The notes under the pieces are model-generated. The model was not told the DNA's origin. It saw nothing but the letters and a program-made list of their open reading frames with translations, and did not search any database. Both the position numbers and the translations under genes were made by a program. A stretch of 64,000 bases of DNA from Candidatus Collinsella stercoripullorum (GTDB lineage: Bacteria; Actinomycetota; Coriobacteriia; Coriobacteriales; Coriobacteriaceae). Below are positions 34,586 through 43,767 of this stretch, in pieces. Each line of letters opens with the position of its first letter. Position 1 is the stretch's first letter. The stretch covers positions 1 through 64,000 of the forward strand of contig DXAO01000052.1 of assembly GCA_019117005.1 (NCBI GenBank), written 5' to 3'.

Positions 34586-34837
34586 TTATCGTCGCTCGGC
34601 ATCGGCTTCCGATAGCGCGGTTTCGATTCTGGTGACGAGGTCGGTTGCCGGCACCCCCAAAGCTCGCGCATAGTCAAACACCTCGTATAGGCGCAGGCTC
34701 CGCTCCCCAATCTCTACTTTAGAGATAAAAGATTGGGGGACATTGAGGGCGGCGGCAAGATCGACTTGCGTAAGGCAAGCTTCCCGTCGCATCTGGGCAA
34801 GACATGCCCCGCACGCTCTGTTAGCCAGTACATCCAT
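34586..34837 (-). CDS. XRE-family transcriptional regulator
   Basis: 83 residues from ATG 34837. A helix-turn-helix domain fills most of it: CLAQMRREACLTQVDLAAAL, then NVPQSFISKVEIGERSLRLY and EVFDYARALG. Single-domain repressor, divergent from the cysteine-repeat membrane protein gene at 34965. The shared 130-bp gap is AT-rich (TATATCCTGAATACGAATAT) and probably carries both promoters and the operator. Likely controls the inserted module. Confidence 0.8.
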   Translation of the reverse strand: MDVLANRACGACLAQMRREACLTQVDLAAALNVPQSFISKVEIGERSLRLYEVFDYARALGVPATDLVTRIETALSEADAERR

Positions 34838-34964
34838 GCGGGGTACGCTATATCCTGAATACGAATATCCCAAAATAGAATATACTGAACACGGGAATTC
34901 GGGGCGCCGAAACAAGAGATGGAATACGTGCCCTATTGGACTGTCGATCATGTGGGGAGCGATC

Positions 34965-36044
34965 GTGGACGAAAGAAAAGATGCAGAGATAGGGGCGGAA
35001 AAGACGCCGCAACACATGGCAAACGAAGACGAAGCCGTCTCGGCACAACCCCATTCCAGCGCGAACGATGAGGTTCGCCCGGGCGGCGATCGTCTGGAGG
35101 AGCCGAACCCTGATGAGATGAATAGCGAAGAGGGCGAGAAGGCGGAATCCGAAATGCCGCCGATGAACAATAAGGCGCATTTAGTCGCTGTCCTCAGCAA
35201 ACATCGGATGGTCGTTATTCCCGTGGCTGTCGTAGCGGCGGTCCTAATCGTTCTCGTCGTGCTGTTTTCCACCCATATCATCTGTTTCCACAACAATGTG
35301 GCGGCTGCAACGTGCACCGCGCCAGAGACGTGTCTCGATTGCGGCGCGGAGTTCGGCGAGGCCCTAGGGCACGCGTGGGCGGATGCCACCTGCACCGAAC
35401 CGAGGACGTGTACGGTCTGCGGTGAAACCGATGGCGTTGCTTTGGGTCATACCCCAGGAGAATGGACGACTGTGAAGGCGGCAACGTGCACCGAGACCGG
35501 ATCTGAGGAGGCGGTGTGCACCGTCTGCGGTGAGAAGGTGACCCGCGAGATACCGATGGTCGAGCATACTCCCGGGGAAATGACCGTAACGGAGCAGCCT
35601 ACCGTATCCTCTTTTCTCGGCCAGGTGCATGCGACTCCCGGCAAGCGCGAGCAGCGGTGCACCGTGTGCGGTCAGGTCATTGCCACAGAAGAGTTCGAGC
35701 TGTCGGAGGGGGAGATTGCGGATTACTTCAAGGGCAGCTGCACGACATTCACCTATGATGATGCCGCGCGCAACCCCGATAGCCTGGTGGGCCAGAATGC
35801 CACGTTCACGGGTGAAGTCATTCAAGTCATGCAGAGCGGCGACAGTTACGTGCTGCGCGTCAACAAGGATAGCGACTACGACTGCACGATGTACGTCACG
35901 TACACGGCGCCGGCGGGAGCTGCTCGAATTTTGGAAGACGATGTGATCACGCTCTGGGGTACGCTGGACGGTACGGAGACGTACGAGACCATTTTCGGCG
36001 CATCCGTCACCATTCCCAGGTTTGAGGCGCTGTACATCCAATAG
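34965..36044 (+). CDS. Membrane protein with extracellular cysteine repeats and OB-like C-terminal domain
   Basis: About 359 residues from GTG 34965 (GGGGAG just upstream; ATG 34950 is the alternative). Acidic cytoplasmic head of about 70 residues, a single membrane helix (VVIPVAVVAAVLIVLVVLFS), then repeated cysteine units of the form C-T-x4-C-x-x-CG: TCTAPETCLDCG, TCTEPRTCTVCG, AVCTVCGEK and RCTVCGQ. A C-terminal domain (GQNATFTGEVIQVMQSGDSY, LRVNKDSDYDCTMYVTY) is beta-rich and OB-like. The lipoprotein at 36734-37186 ends in a related-looking OB-type domain. A surface binding or adhesion role is possible but unproven. Confidence 0.75.
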   Translation: MDERKDAEIGAEKTPQHMANEDEAVSAQPHSSANDEVRPGGDRLEEPNPDEMNSEEGEKAESEMPPMNNKAHLVAVLSKHRMVVIPVAVVAAVLIVLVVLFSTHIICFHNNVAAATCTAPETCLDCGAEFGEALGHAWADATCTEPRTCTVCGETDGVALGHTPGEWTTVKAATCTETGSEEAVCTVCGEKVTREIPMVEHTPGEMTVTEQPTVSSFLGQVHATPGKREQRCTVCGQVIATEEFELSEGEIADYFKGSCTTFTYDDAARNPDSLVGQNATFTGEVIQVMQSGDSYVLRVNKDSDYDCTMYVTYTAPAGAARILEDDVITLWGTLDGTETYETIFGASVTIPRFEALYIQ

Positions 36045-36072
36045 GTTTGTAAAATGCGCTGGCAGCACAAAT

Positions 36073-36108
36073 GCCCGGCATCGCACTACTGTGCGGTGCC
36101 GGGCTTTT
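36073..36108 (+). terminator. Intrinsic terminator
   Basis: GCCCGGCATCGCAC (36073-36086) and GTGCGGTGCCGGGC (36091-36104) pair across TACT and are followed by TTTT. Ends transcription of the cysteine-repeat gene. Confidence 0.85.
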
Positions 36109-36273
36109 CGTTGAAAGACGGCTGGATGTCTAGATAGGGGCGCGCTCTAATCGGTCGCTATGGATGCGGGGCATCCATAGCTCTGGTGGCTTGCGGATAC
36201 CCTCGTCATTTCGGTTGACGCCCGTTTCCCTCTGCCGCTCAGCCGAAAATGCTTTTGCTGCCTGTTGCTGGAG

Positions 36274-36723
36274 CTACAGGGTCTTGAGCGACAGGCAGGA
36301 GGCCACGAGTGTGAGAACAGCTGCTCCGAGGATGAAGGGAACCAACAGGAAAAACTGGGTCGTGAGCGTGAAGCCGTAAGCGAGAAGCGCGAAGCAGACG
36401 ATCGAGCAGACGATGCTGACGATAGCCAATGCCCTCCGTTTGCACTTCATGTTCACGAAGCCGAGGATAGCCGATACCAGTGAGATCGAGCCGATGATAA
36501 GGGAGATCAGGTAGGGGATGTGGAACTCGGTCGCCTGGCTGACGGTTTCGGGATTCAGATACGATGGAAGGAAGAACGCGATCACCAGGATGGCGAGAAG
36601 GCAGGAGATGCCCAGCAGCACGGGGATGGCCGGCGAGCTTTTGAGCGCGCGCCCGCAGTGGGGGCAGACCTTGGCGTTGTCAGATACCGCGCTGCCGCAT
36701 TCAGGGCATGTGATAAGGGCCAT
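36274..36723 (-). CDS. Zinc-ribbon membrane protein
   Basis: 149 residues from ATG 36723. N-terminal zinc ribbon MALITCPECGSAVSDNAKVC followed by PHCGRAL (CxxC pairs), then four hydrophobic segments (PVLLGISCLLAILVIAFFLP onward). Likely co-transcribed with the lipoprotein gene, which ends 10 bp upstream. Same general architecture as the protein at 15201-15974 but without the Pro-rich linker. Function unknown. Confidence 0.75.
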   Translation of the reverse strand: MALITCPECGSAVSDNAKVCPHCGRALKSSPAIPVLLGISCLLAILVIAFFLPSYLNPETVSQATEFHIPYLISLIIGSISLVSAILGFVNMKCKRRALAIVSIVCSIVCFALLAYGFTLTTQFFLLVPFILGAAVLTLVASCLSLKTL

Positions 36724-36733
36724 TGCATATCTC

Positions 36734-37186
36734 CTATTCGACGATGAAGGCGTCCACGAGGCGGGAAAGATTCGGGTCTTCGGCGTACTCGAACGTACCG
36801 CACACGGTTATCTCCTGCTCCATAGACAGCTCAGCGATTTCCTCCTCTGGGAGCTCGGCGATGATCGGATTGCAGTAAACGCCATATTTGAATTCGCTGA
36901 CAATGATGTAGTCAGTATAGATATCCTCGACGTAACCGCTTGCTCGGAATACCTTGCCGTCGTATTCCTGTTTGGCCTTGGCTTCGTTTTCATTCTGGAT
37001 ATCGAAGAACTCTTCGGCGTCGAAGTCCTCGGCTTCCGAAAGTAGGTCTTCTTGTGACGCCTTATGGGCCTCCGGATCGGTATCGGAATCAGCCGAGGGG
37101 TTGCCTCCGCATCCCGTGAGGCCGAGGGCTCCCGCGGCCCCGATAGCTCCTGCGATCAGGAAGTTCCTTCGTGTCAGGGTGTTCAT
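36734..37186 (-). CDS. Tat-type lipoprotein with OB-fold (tRNA_anti-like) domain
   Basis: 150 residues from ATG 37186 behind AAAGGAATGG. Signal MNTLTRRNFLIAGAIGAAGA followed by LGLTGCGG: twin-arginine motif and lipobox Cys. After an acidic linker comes KVFRASGYVEDIYTDYIIVS and GVYCNPIIAELPEEEIAELS, matching the extracytoplasmic 'tRNA_anti-like' OB domain used in many lipoproteins. Expected outside the membrane. Pairs with the zinc-ribbon gene downstream; the role is unknown. Confidence 0.8.
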   Translation of the reverse strand: MNTLTRRNFLIAGAIGAAGALGLTGCGGNPSADSDTDPEAHKASQEDLLSEAEDFDAEEFFDIQNENEAKAKQEYDGKVFRASGYVEDIYTDYIIVSEFKYGVYCNPIIAELPEEEIAELSMEQEITVCGTFEYAEDPNLSRLVDAFIVE

Positions 37187-37686
37187 GGTTCCATTCCTTT
37201 CCGGAGCTGTGACATCCACTGGAAACCAGCGTGACAGGGAATGCGACGAAAACGTTGAGCAACAATGTCCGAAGGCCGGATGCGCCCCGCTCGGAGTCCG
37301 GCAGGCGCTCCACCCGAAGGCCGGTGGGCGTCCCACCCGAAGGCCGGATGCGCCCCGCCCGAAGGCCGGTGGGCGCCCTGCCCGAAGGCCGGTGGGCACC
37401 CTGCCCGAAAGCCGGACGGCCCCTCCGCCCTCACCCCCACAGCTCCGCGACAGCTTATTAAGCAAGTCTTCCGTACCGGGCCGAACGGGGCTTCGTATAC
37501 TGGGAGGTACGAGATGCGGACCCCGGCGACCGTGCGGGCGAACGCGATGCGGGCTCCCGGCAGTCGTCGGGGCGGTCGCTGCGCGCCCCGGCGGCCGCAC
37601 CCGTCGGGTCGATGGAGGCGCGGGCCTTCGCCGCGTGCCGTCGGGGTCGAGGAGGATGCGGTCGCCGGCTGCCGGCGCCGGGGCCT
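37187..37686. repeat. 23-bp tandem repeats and promoter region before the VanS-like gene
   Basis: From about 37267 to 37413 runs a degenerate array with unit CCCGAAGGCCGGTGGGCGCC plus three bases, at least five copies at about 23-bp steps. The right part holds TATACT (about 37497), a probable -10 box for the kinase gene. No gene is supported. Confidence 0.7.
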
Positions 37687-39315
37687 ATGAGGAAGCAGGG
37701 TGGTTCGGTGGCTGGTACCGGTCGATTTTCACGCAAACCCGAGCATACGCCCGTGAATCCCGTGACGGGGCTGCCCAACGACCCCGCCGTCGCATGGCAG
37801 CCGCCGGCATACCCCGCGGCGCCCCAGGTCCCCGGGCAGGGGAGCGCCTCCGCCCACGCGGCCTCCGCGGCCCCGTCGACCCCCGCCGGCGCCCAGACCC
37901 CGTCGCCGTGGGCTCAGGCCCCGGCCGCGGCGGGCGGCCCGTCCGCTTCCGCGCCCTTCGCATCGTCCGCCTCCGCGGCTGCGCAGGATCGCTCCTATGC
38001 CACCGACCGCGTCCCCCCGCAGGGGTGGGCCCCCTCCTTCGAGCCCTCGTTCGTCCCGCCCGCGCCCCCGGTCGACCAGCAGGTCCCGCCCGCTGCGGAC
38101 GCGGGGGCCCATGCCGACCTCGTGTCCATCATGGACAAGACCCTCGTGGTCCTCGACAGCCGCATCTTGGCGACGGTGGTGCTGCTCCTGCTCGACCTGT
38201 TCGTCATAGGGCTCGGCAGCTTCATCCCCTTCGCCGTGGTGATGTTCGCGGGATTTGTCCTGCTCGACCGCTTCTCGAACGTCCGGCGCGTGATCACGCT
38301 GGGCGGCATCCCCTGGCTGGCGGTCCTCGTCGCGGGGGTGTTCGTCGCCGGCGGCGTGGGCCCGGTGGCGTTCGGCATCGACTACCTGTTCATGTTCTGC
38401 GGCTTCCTCACGGCCGTCGCGGTCTGCGGCGTCTTCTTCATCAGCCGCGCGTTCTACGACTACGGCTACGAGCGCGGCGAGTTCGATGCGGACCGCATCG
38501 TCGCCCGCCACATGATCGACCGCCTGGTGGAGCATCCGGACGACTGGGGAACCGTCGACGGCGACTTCCTCGAGGTCGAGGGCGCGCTGAACCGCGTGCG
38601 CGACCGCCAGCGCGCCGCCGAGCAGGCCCTGCGCGACGAGTCGAGCCGCAAGGACGACCTCGTCACCTACCTCGCCCACGACCTGAAGACGCCGCTCGCG
38701 AGCGTGGTCGGCTACCTCTCGCTGCTGCACGAGGCGCCCGACCTGCCCGTCGAGCAGCGGGTGCGCTTCACGGGCGTGGCGCTCGACAAGGCCCACCGGC
38801 TCGACGCGCTCATCGAGGAGTTCTTCGACATCACGCGCTTCGACTTCCACGACATCGTGCTCACCCGCGGGTACGTGGACCTGAACCTGATGCTCGCCCA
38901 GGTGGTCGACGAGTTCTACCCGACCCTCTCGGAGCAGGACAAGTACGCGGAGATCAGCGTGCCGGAGGGGCTCACCGTGCTGGTGGACGGCGACAAGATG
39001 GCGCGCGTGTTCAACAACGTGATGAAGAACGCCATCGCCTACAGCTACGAGGGGTCGACGATCCGCATCGCGGCGAGCCGGGTTGACGGGGCGGTGCAGA
39101 TCCGCTTCGAGAATCAGGGCGACCCGATCCCCGCCCCGAAGCTCAAGGTGATCTTCGAGAAGTTCTACCGGCTCGACGCCGCGCGCGCCACCAACCGCGG
39201 GGGCGCCGGGCTGGGCCTCGCCATCGCCAAGGAGATCGTCGTGGCGCACGGAGGTCAGATCTCCTGCGAGTCGACCCCGGAGCACACGGTCTTCACCATC
39301 ACCCTGCCCGAGTAG
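37687..39315 (+). CDS. VanS-like sensor histidine kinase with long Pro/Ala-rich N-terminus
   Basis: 542 residues from ATG 37687. Residues 1-145 are low-complexity Pro/Ala/Ser, presumably cytoplasmic. Four hydrophobic segments follow (from ILATVVLLLLDLFVIGLGSF). The kinase core has the phosphoacceptor His331 in TYLAHDLKTPLASVVGYLSL, an N box FNNVMKNAIAYS, and G boxes GAGLGLAIAKEIV. VanS-type kinases pair with VanR-type regulators; the VanR-like gene lies 3.4 kb upstream. The gene has its own upstream promoter-like sequence. Confidence 0.88.
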   Translation: MRKQGGSVAGTGRFSRKPEHTPVNPVTGLPNDPAVAWQPPAYPAAPQVPGQGSASAHAASAAPSTPAGAQTPSPWAQAPAAAGGPSASAPFASSASAAAQDRSYATDRVPPQGWAPSFEPSFVPPAPPVDQQVPPAADAGAHADLVSIMDKTLVVLDSRILATVVLLLLDLFVIGLGSFIPFAVVMFAGFVLLDRFSNVRRVITLGGIPWLAVLVAGVFVAGGVGPVAFGIDYLFMFCGFLTAVAVCGVFFISRAFYDYGYERGEFDADRIVARHMIDRLVEHPDDWGTVDGDFLEVEGALNRVRDRQRAAEQALRDESSRKDDLVTYLAHDLKTPLASVVGYLSLLHEAPDLPVEQRVRFTGVALDKAHRLDALIEEFFDITRFDFHDIVLTRGYVDLNLMLAQVVDEFYPTLSEQDKYAEISVPEGLTVLVDGDKMARVFNNVMKNAIAYSYEGSTIRIAASRVDGAVQIRFENQGDPIPAPKLKVIFEKFYRLDAARATNRGGAGLGLAIAKEIVVAHGGQISCESTPEHTVFTITLPE

Positions 39316-39443
39316 AGTAGCGGGGGCCGGGGATGCCGTCCGGCCCATCGACAGCCGCCGCCCCCGTCGCACGGCAGGGGCGCACGCGCGGCCCCGCTGC
39401 TCGGCGGGTGCCGCCCGGCCCCTCCCGTGCCCCGCCGGCCCTC

Positions 39444-39497
39444 TTTACACTCCCATGACAAACCGCTTTCAGCCGCATGAAACGCGGCTCGTATCCT
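39444..39497 (+). promoter_or_regulatory. Candidate Pho box and -10 element before pstB
   Basis: Four hexamers at exact 11-bp steps: TTTACA (39444), ATGACA (39455), CTTTCA (39466), ATGAAA (39477). This is the spacing of PhoP/PhoB-type direct repeats (consensus near TTAACA). TATCCT (39492-39497) fits a -10 box, with the fourth repeat over the -35 region. A PhoB-like regulator is encoded 1 kb downstream. Confidence 0.6.
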
Positions 39498-39536
39498 TGA
39501 GCGAGCTATGACAGCATGCCTGAGGAGGTACCGGGT

Positions 39537-40397
39537 TTGAACGAGAAGGAACTTGGAGGCACGGCCGAGGCTATCGCCGCCGCCGCGCAGGAGGCGCACG
39601 ATCGCGAGATGGGCTCGATGATCACCGAGCAGCCCAAGGTCGAGCACCCCGTTCGCATGTCCGTCGAGCACCTCGACCTCTACTACGGGGACCATCACGC
39701 CCTGAAGGACGTCTCCATCGACATCCGCGACCGCGAGATCACCTCGTTCATCGGCCCGTCCGGCTGCGGCAAGTCCACCCTGCTGCGCTGCCTGAACCGC
39801 ATGAACGACATGGTCAAGGACTGCCGCATCGAGGGAAAGATCACCCTGGACGGCGAGGACATCTACGCGGACTACAACGTCACGCGCCTGCGCCAGCAGG
39901 TCGGCATGGTGTTCCAGCGCCCGAACCCCTTCCCCATGAGCATCTTCGACAACGTCGCCTACGGCCCGCGCGGCCTCGGCATCAAGAAGCGCTCCGAGCT
40001 CGAGGAGATCGTCGAGGAGTCCCTCACCGGCGCCGCCCTGTGGGACGAGGTCAAGGACAAGCTCAACCAGTCCGGCCTGGGGCTCTCCGGCGGCCAGCAG
40101 CAGCGCCTGTGCATCGCCCGCGCCCTCGCGGTGAAGCCGCAGGTCCTGCTCATGGACGAGCCCACGAGCGCCCTCGACCCCATCTCCACCGTCATGGTCG
40201 AGCAGCTCGCCATGGAGCTCAAGAAGGACTACACCCTGGTGGTTGTGACCCACAACATGCAGCAGGCGTCCCGCATCTCCGACTCCGTCGCGTACTTCCT
40301 GCTCGGCGAGCTGGTGGAGCACGCGCCCACCGCGGAGCTGTTCACCAACCCCAAGGACAGCCGCACGGCCGACTACCTCACCGGCCGGTTCGGCTGA
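39537..40397 (+). CDS. pstB: Phosphate ABC transporter ATP-binding protein PstB
   Basis: 286 residues if TTG 39537 is used, favoured by GAGGAGG seven to eight bases before it; ATG 39516 lacks a ribosome site. Walker [10 protein letters not shown], PstB-specific [20 protein letters not shown], signature [15 protein letters not shown], Walker [13 protein letters not shown], switch VVTHNMQQA. It drives high-affinity phosphate uptake. The binding protein and permease genes (pstS, pstC, pstA) are not in the window. Confidence 0.95.
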   Translation: MNEKELGGTAEAIAAAAQEAHDREMGSMITEQPKVEHPVRMSVEHLDLYYGDHHALKDVSIDIRDREITSFIGPSGCGKSTLLRCLNRMNDMVKDCRIEGKITLDGEDIYADYNVTRLRQQVGMVFQRPNPFPMSIFDNVAYGPRGLGIKKRSELEEIVEESLTGAALWDEVKDKLNQSGLGLSGGQQQRLCIARALAVKPQVLLMDEPTSALDPISTVMVEQLAMELKKDYTLVVVTHNMQQASRISDSVAYFLLGELVEHAPTAELFTNPKDSRTADYLTGRFG

Positions 40398-40485
40398 TAC
40401 GCCCTCGCCGCGGTGCGGCATCACGTGCTCTGCCCGCTGCGGTGTATCATATCCATAACCTGCGGACAGACACGGAGACGCGCCG

Positions 40486-41166
40486 ATGATCTATTACGTT
40501 GAGGATGACGACAACATCAGGGGGCTGACGCTGTACGCGCTGCGTCAGCAGGGAATCGAGGCCGAGGGCTTCTCGTGCGACAGCGAGTTCAAGGCCGCCG
40601 TCGCCCGCCGCGTCCCCGACGCCGTCCTCCTCGACATCATGCTGCCCGACACCGACGGGCTCGAGATCATGCGCCGCCTGCGCGCCATGCCCGAGACGGC
40701 CACCGTGCCCATCATGATGCTCACCGCCAAGGACACCGAGCTCGACAAGGTCGTCGCGCTCGACGGCGGCGCCGACGACTACCTCACCAAGCCGTTCTCC
40801 CTCATGGAGCTCACGAGCCGCTGCCGCGCGCTGCTGCGCCGCGGGGGCATGACCAAGCAGGTGAGCGACGTGCTGTCCGCCGACGGGATCGTGCTGTCCC
40901 CCAGCCACCGGCGTGTGACGGTCGACGGCGAGGAGGTCAAGCTGACGCTGCGCGAGTTCGACCTGCTCGAGTACCTCATGCGCAAGCCGGGCATCGTCTT
41001 CACGCGCGAGGCCCTGCTCCAGAGCGTGTGGGGCTGGGACTTCGACGGCGGCTCGCGCACGGTCGACGTGCACGTGCAGACGCTGCGCCAGAAGCTCGGC
41101 GAGCATGCGGGCAGCATCGAGACCGTGCGCGGCGTGGGCTACCGCTTCGCCGGCCAGGAGGGGTAG
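40486..41166 (+). CDS. PhoB/PhoP-like response regulator
   Basis: 226 residues from ATG 40486. Receiver: MIYYVEDDDNIRGLTLYALR, Asp in VLLDIMLPDTDG, MLTAKDTE and LTKPFSL. OmpR-type winged helix: VKLTLREFDLLEYLMRKPGI then WDFDGGSRTVDVHVQTLRQK and VRGVGYRF. Its place between pstB and a membrane kinase points to phosphate-starvation control, and it is the natural candidate to bind the direct repeats at 39444-39482. Identification as the Pho regulator is inferred from context. Confidence 0.85.
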   Translation: MIYYVEDDDNIRGLTLYALRQQGIEAEGFSCDSEFKAAVARRVPDAVLLDIMLPDTDGLEIMRRLRAMPETATVPIMMLTAKDTELDKVVALDGGADDYLTKPFSLMELTSRCRALLRRGGMTKQVSDVLSADGIVLSPSHRRVTVDGEEVKLTLREFDLLEYLMRKPGIVFTREALLQSVWGWDFDGGSRTVDVHVQTLRQKLGEHAGSIETVRGVGYRFAGQEG

Positions 41167-41208
41167 GCCCGTGCGCGCCCGCATCCCGCGGACCCGGGGC
41201 GGCCGCCG

Positions 41209-42630
41209 ATGAACGCCGCCCGCCGCTCGCTGTCCCGCCGCGTCTTCGCGACGGTGCTCGCCGTGGCCATGATGGTGGTCGGGGTGTTCTCCGTCGCGGG
41301 CGCCGCCTACATGCAGGGGCAGCTCGTCTCGCTCGCCCACGACGAGCTCGTCAACCAATCCGACGTGGTGGCCGCCGCCCTGAACTCCATGCCGGACGAC
41401 AAGATCATCCTGCGCAACATGTCGCTGCGCTCCACGCGCATCACCCTGATCGGCACGGACGGCTCGGTGCTCTACGACACCGAGGCCGATGCCGAGGACA
41501 TGCCCAACCACGGCGACCGGCCCGAGGTGCGGCAGGCGTTCGAGGACGGACGCGGTTCGTCCGAGCGCTCGAGCTCGACGCTGGGTGAGGTCATGCTGTA
41601 CGAGGCCGTGCGGTTGGAGAACGGCACCGTGGTGCGCCTCGCGCAGGAGCAGGACGGCATCCTGTCGATCCTCCTGAACATGCTGCCTCCGCTGGCGGCG
41701 CTCGCCGCACTGAGCGCGATCGCGTCCCTCCTGGCGGCGCGGACCCAGTCGCGGACGATCATCGCCCCGCTGCTCGACGTGGACCTCGACCATCCCATCC
41801 GCAACGCGGAGAACGCCTACACAGAGATGATCCCCATGCTGGAACGCATCGAATCCCAACGTCAGGAGCTCAAGCGCCAGGTGCGCGTGCTGGCGGACAA
41901 CGACCGCATGCGCCGCGAGTTCACCGCGAACATCACCCATGAGCTCAAGACGCCGCTGACCGCCATCTCCGGGTACGCGGAGCTCATCTCGAGCGGGATG
42001 GTGGCCGACGAGGAGGACAAGCGCGACTTCGCGCACCGCATCTACAACGAGGCGGGACGCCTGACCGCCCTCGTGAACGACATCCTCACCCTGTCCAACC
42101 TCGATGAGGCGGAGCGCGACGACGGGCAGTCCGCCGACGGCGTGCTGGGCACGCGCGAGCCCGTGGACCTGCCGCGCACGCTCGACACCGTGTACCACCG
42201 TCTGGAGACCGTGGCCGACGTTGCCGGCATCGAGCTCGCGCTGCGCCCGAAGCCCGCGATCGTCTTCGGCGTGCCCAGGCTGATCGACGAGCTCGTCTAC
42301 AACCTGGCGAGCAACGCGATCCGCTACAACAAGCCCGCCGGATCGGTGACCATGAGCTGCGGCGTCGAGGACGGCGCGCCGTTCATTCGGGTCGAGGACA
42401 CCGGCATCGGGATCGCGCCGGAGGAGCAGGAGAAGGTGTTCGAGCGCTTCTACCGCGTGGATAAGAGCCGGTCCAAGGCGCGCGGCGGCACGGGGCTCGG
42501 CCTCGCGATCGTGAAGCACGCCGCGATGTTCCACGACGCCGAGATCAAGGTCGACAGCGCACTGGGGGAGGGCACCGCGATCACGGTGACGTTCCCCAAG
42601 GACAACCCGCAGATCGACGATCTGATCTAG
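41209..42630 (+). CDS. PhoR-like sensor histidine kinase
   Basis: 473 residues from ATG 41209, 42 bp after the regulator gene. Two membrane helices (TVLAVAMMVVGVFSVAGAAY and MLPPLAALAALSAIASLLAA) bracket an extracellular sensor of about 130 residues. Core: His in TANITHELKTPLTAISGYAE, N box DELVYNLASNAIRYN, G1 VEDTGIGIAPEE, F-box VFERFYRVDKSRS, G2 GGTGLGLAIVKH. Probable partner of the upstream regulator, sensing phosphate status with the Pst system. Confidence 0.88.
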   Translation: MNAARRSLSRRVFATVLAVAMMVVGVFSVAGAAYMQGQLVSLAHDELVNQSDVVAAALNSMPDDKIILRNMSLRSTRITLIGTDGSVLYDTEADAEDMPNHGDRPEVRQAFEDGRGSSERSSSTLGEVMLYEAVRLENGTVVRLAQEQDGILSILLNMLPPLAALAALSAIASLLAARTQSRTIIAPLLDVDLDHPIRNAENAYTEMIPMLERIESQRQELKRQVRVLADNDRMRREFTANITHELKTPLTAISGYAELISSGMVADEEDKRDFAHRIYNEAGRLTALVNDILTLSNLDEAERDDGQSADGVLGTREPVDLPRTLDTVYHRLETVADVAGIELALRPKPAIVFGVPRLIDELVYNLASNAIRYNKPAGSVTMSCGVEDGAPFIRVEDTGIGIAPEEQEKVFERFYRVDKSRSKARGGTGLGLAIVKHAAMFHDAEIKVDSALGEGTAITVTFPKDNPQIDDLI

Positions 42631-42731
42631 GTCGGGGCGCGACGCGTTTCGCGCGTCCGTGGGGGCGGGCATGCGGGCGGGCTCCGGACTGCGGCGCGGC
42701 GGGTGCGGCGCCGCCGGTTCCGCGTGCCGCC

Positions 42732-42827
42732 GCACCCGCGCAGGGAGGGGCCCGGTTCCGCCGCCGGCTCCGCGCCCGCGCACCCGCGCAGGGAGGGGTC
42801 CGGTTCCGTCGCCGGCTCCGCGCCCGC
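42732..42827. repeat. Two 48-bp direct repeats
   Basis: Units 42732-42779 and 42780-42827, starting GCACCCGCGCAGGGAGGGG, differ at only about two positions. They lie in a 468-bp gap with no gene; the rest of the gap carries GTGCCTGTCCCTATTTT-like sequence and the upstream region of the capsule operon. Confidence 0.75.
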
Positions 42828-43098
42828 GCGGCAGCGGGAAAAAAGTGCCTGTCCCTATTTTCCCGCCGCGCGCGTCCGAGAAGGGGGTCCGTATCTGCAT
42901 TTTTCGAGGTCGACCAGATAGCGGGCACAGCGGTCTTCCACGGCGGGGGGTTTGGGCTACCATGTTGAAGGTTTGGAAAAGGGGACGGGACCCGCGCCGA
43001 TAGGCATGCCTGCGCGCCGATTCAGCGGTGCGGTGCCCGTCCGTCGCATAGGGCCGGCCGTCGCCGGCGCGTTCGGATAGGGAAAGAAAGGCAACTCG

Positions 43099-43764
43099 AT
43101 GACTCTGCTCGAACTGTTCCAGCTGCTCAGGAAGCATCTGCGGCTGGTCGTCGCACTCCCGGTGGGGTGCGCGCTCATCATGGCGGTCGTGAGCTTCGCG
43201 CTCATGGGGAACACCTACACCGCCCAGACGAGCATGTACATCCTCGCGAACAGCAACACTGAGTCGCAGAGCACCAACTACACCGACCTCACGGCGAGCC
43301 AGCTGCTCGCCAACGATGTCGCGACGCTTCTGCAGAGCGACCGCGTCGAGGCGGATGCCGCCTCGTCCCTCGGCCTCACCGACCTCTCCGATTACAAGGT
43401 GAGCGTCACGAGCGAGACCACCACCCGCGTGATCAGCCTCGTCGTGACCGGTCCGGACCCGCAGGGCGTGGCCGACGTCGCCAACGAGATGGCCTCCCAG
43501 GTGTCGGTCGTCGCCCAGGACGTCCAGATGGCCGACAGCATCAACGTCATCGACGAGGCGGTCGCGCCGACCTCCCCGAGCGGCCCCAATCGCATGCTCT
43601 ACATCGCCGTGGCGTTCCTCGCCGGCCTGTTCCTGGCGATCGCCATCGTCGTGCTCATGGATATGCTCAACACCCGCATCCGCAGCGCCGAGGACGCCGA
43701 GGAGCTGCTCGGCGTGCCGGTGGTCGGCCGCATCCCCGCGATGAAGAAGAAGGGCGGTAAGTAA
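43099..43764 (+). CDS. Chain-length determinant (Wzz/CpsC-type) membrane protein
   Basis: 221 residues from ATG 43099 behind AAAGAAAGG. Two membrane helices (LVVALPVGCALIMAVVSFAL near the N-terminus, MLYIAVAFLAGLFLAIAIVV near the C-terminus) enclose a helical extracellular loop with LTASQLLANDVATLLQS. The cytoplasmic tail AEDAEELLGVPVVGRIPAMK is the kinase-activating end of CpsC/CapA-type adaptors. It controls polysaccharide length together with the BY-kinase encoded next. Confidence 0.9.
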   Translation: MTLLELFQLLRKHLRLVVALPVGCALIMAVVSFALMGNTYTAQTSMYILANSNTESQSTNYTDLTASQLLANDVATLLQSDRVEADAASSLGLTDLSDYKVSVTSETTTRVISLVVTGPDPQGVADVANEMASQVSVVAQDVQMADSINVIDEAVAPTSPSGPNRMLYIAVAFLAGLFLAIAIVVLMDMLNTRIRSAEDAEELLGVPVVGRIPAMKKKGGK

Positions 43765-43767
43765 CCC

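Noticed and set aside
37267-37413. Possible CRISPR array
   Set aside because: Units of about 23 bp follow each other directly with no unique spacers; it is a simple degenerate tandem repeat.
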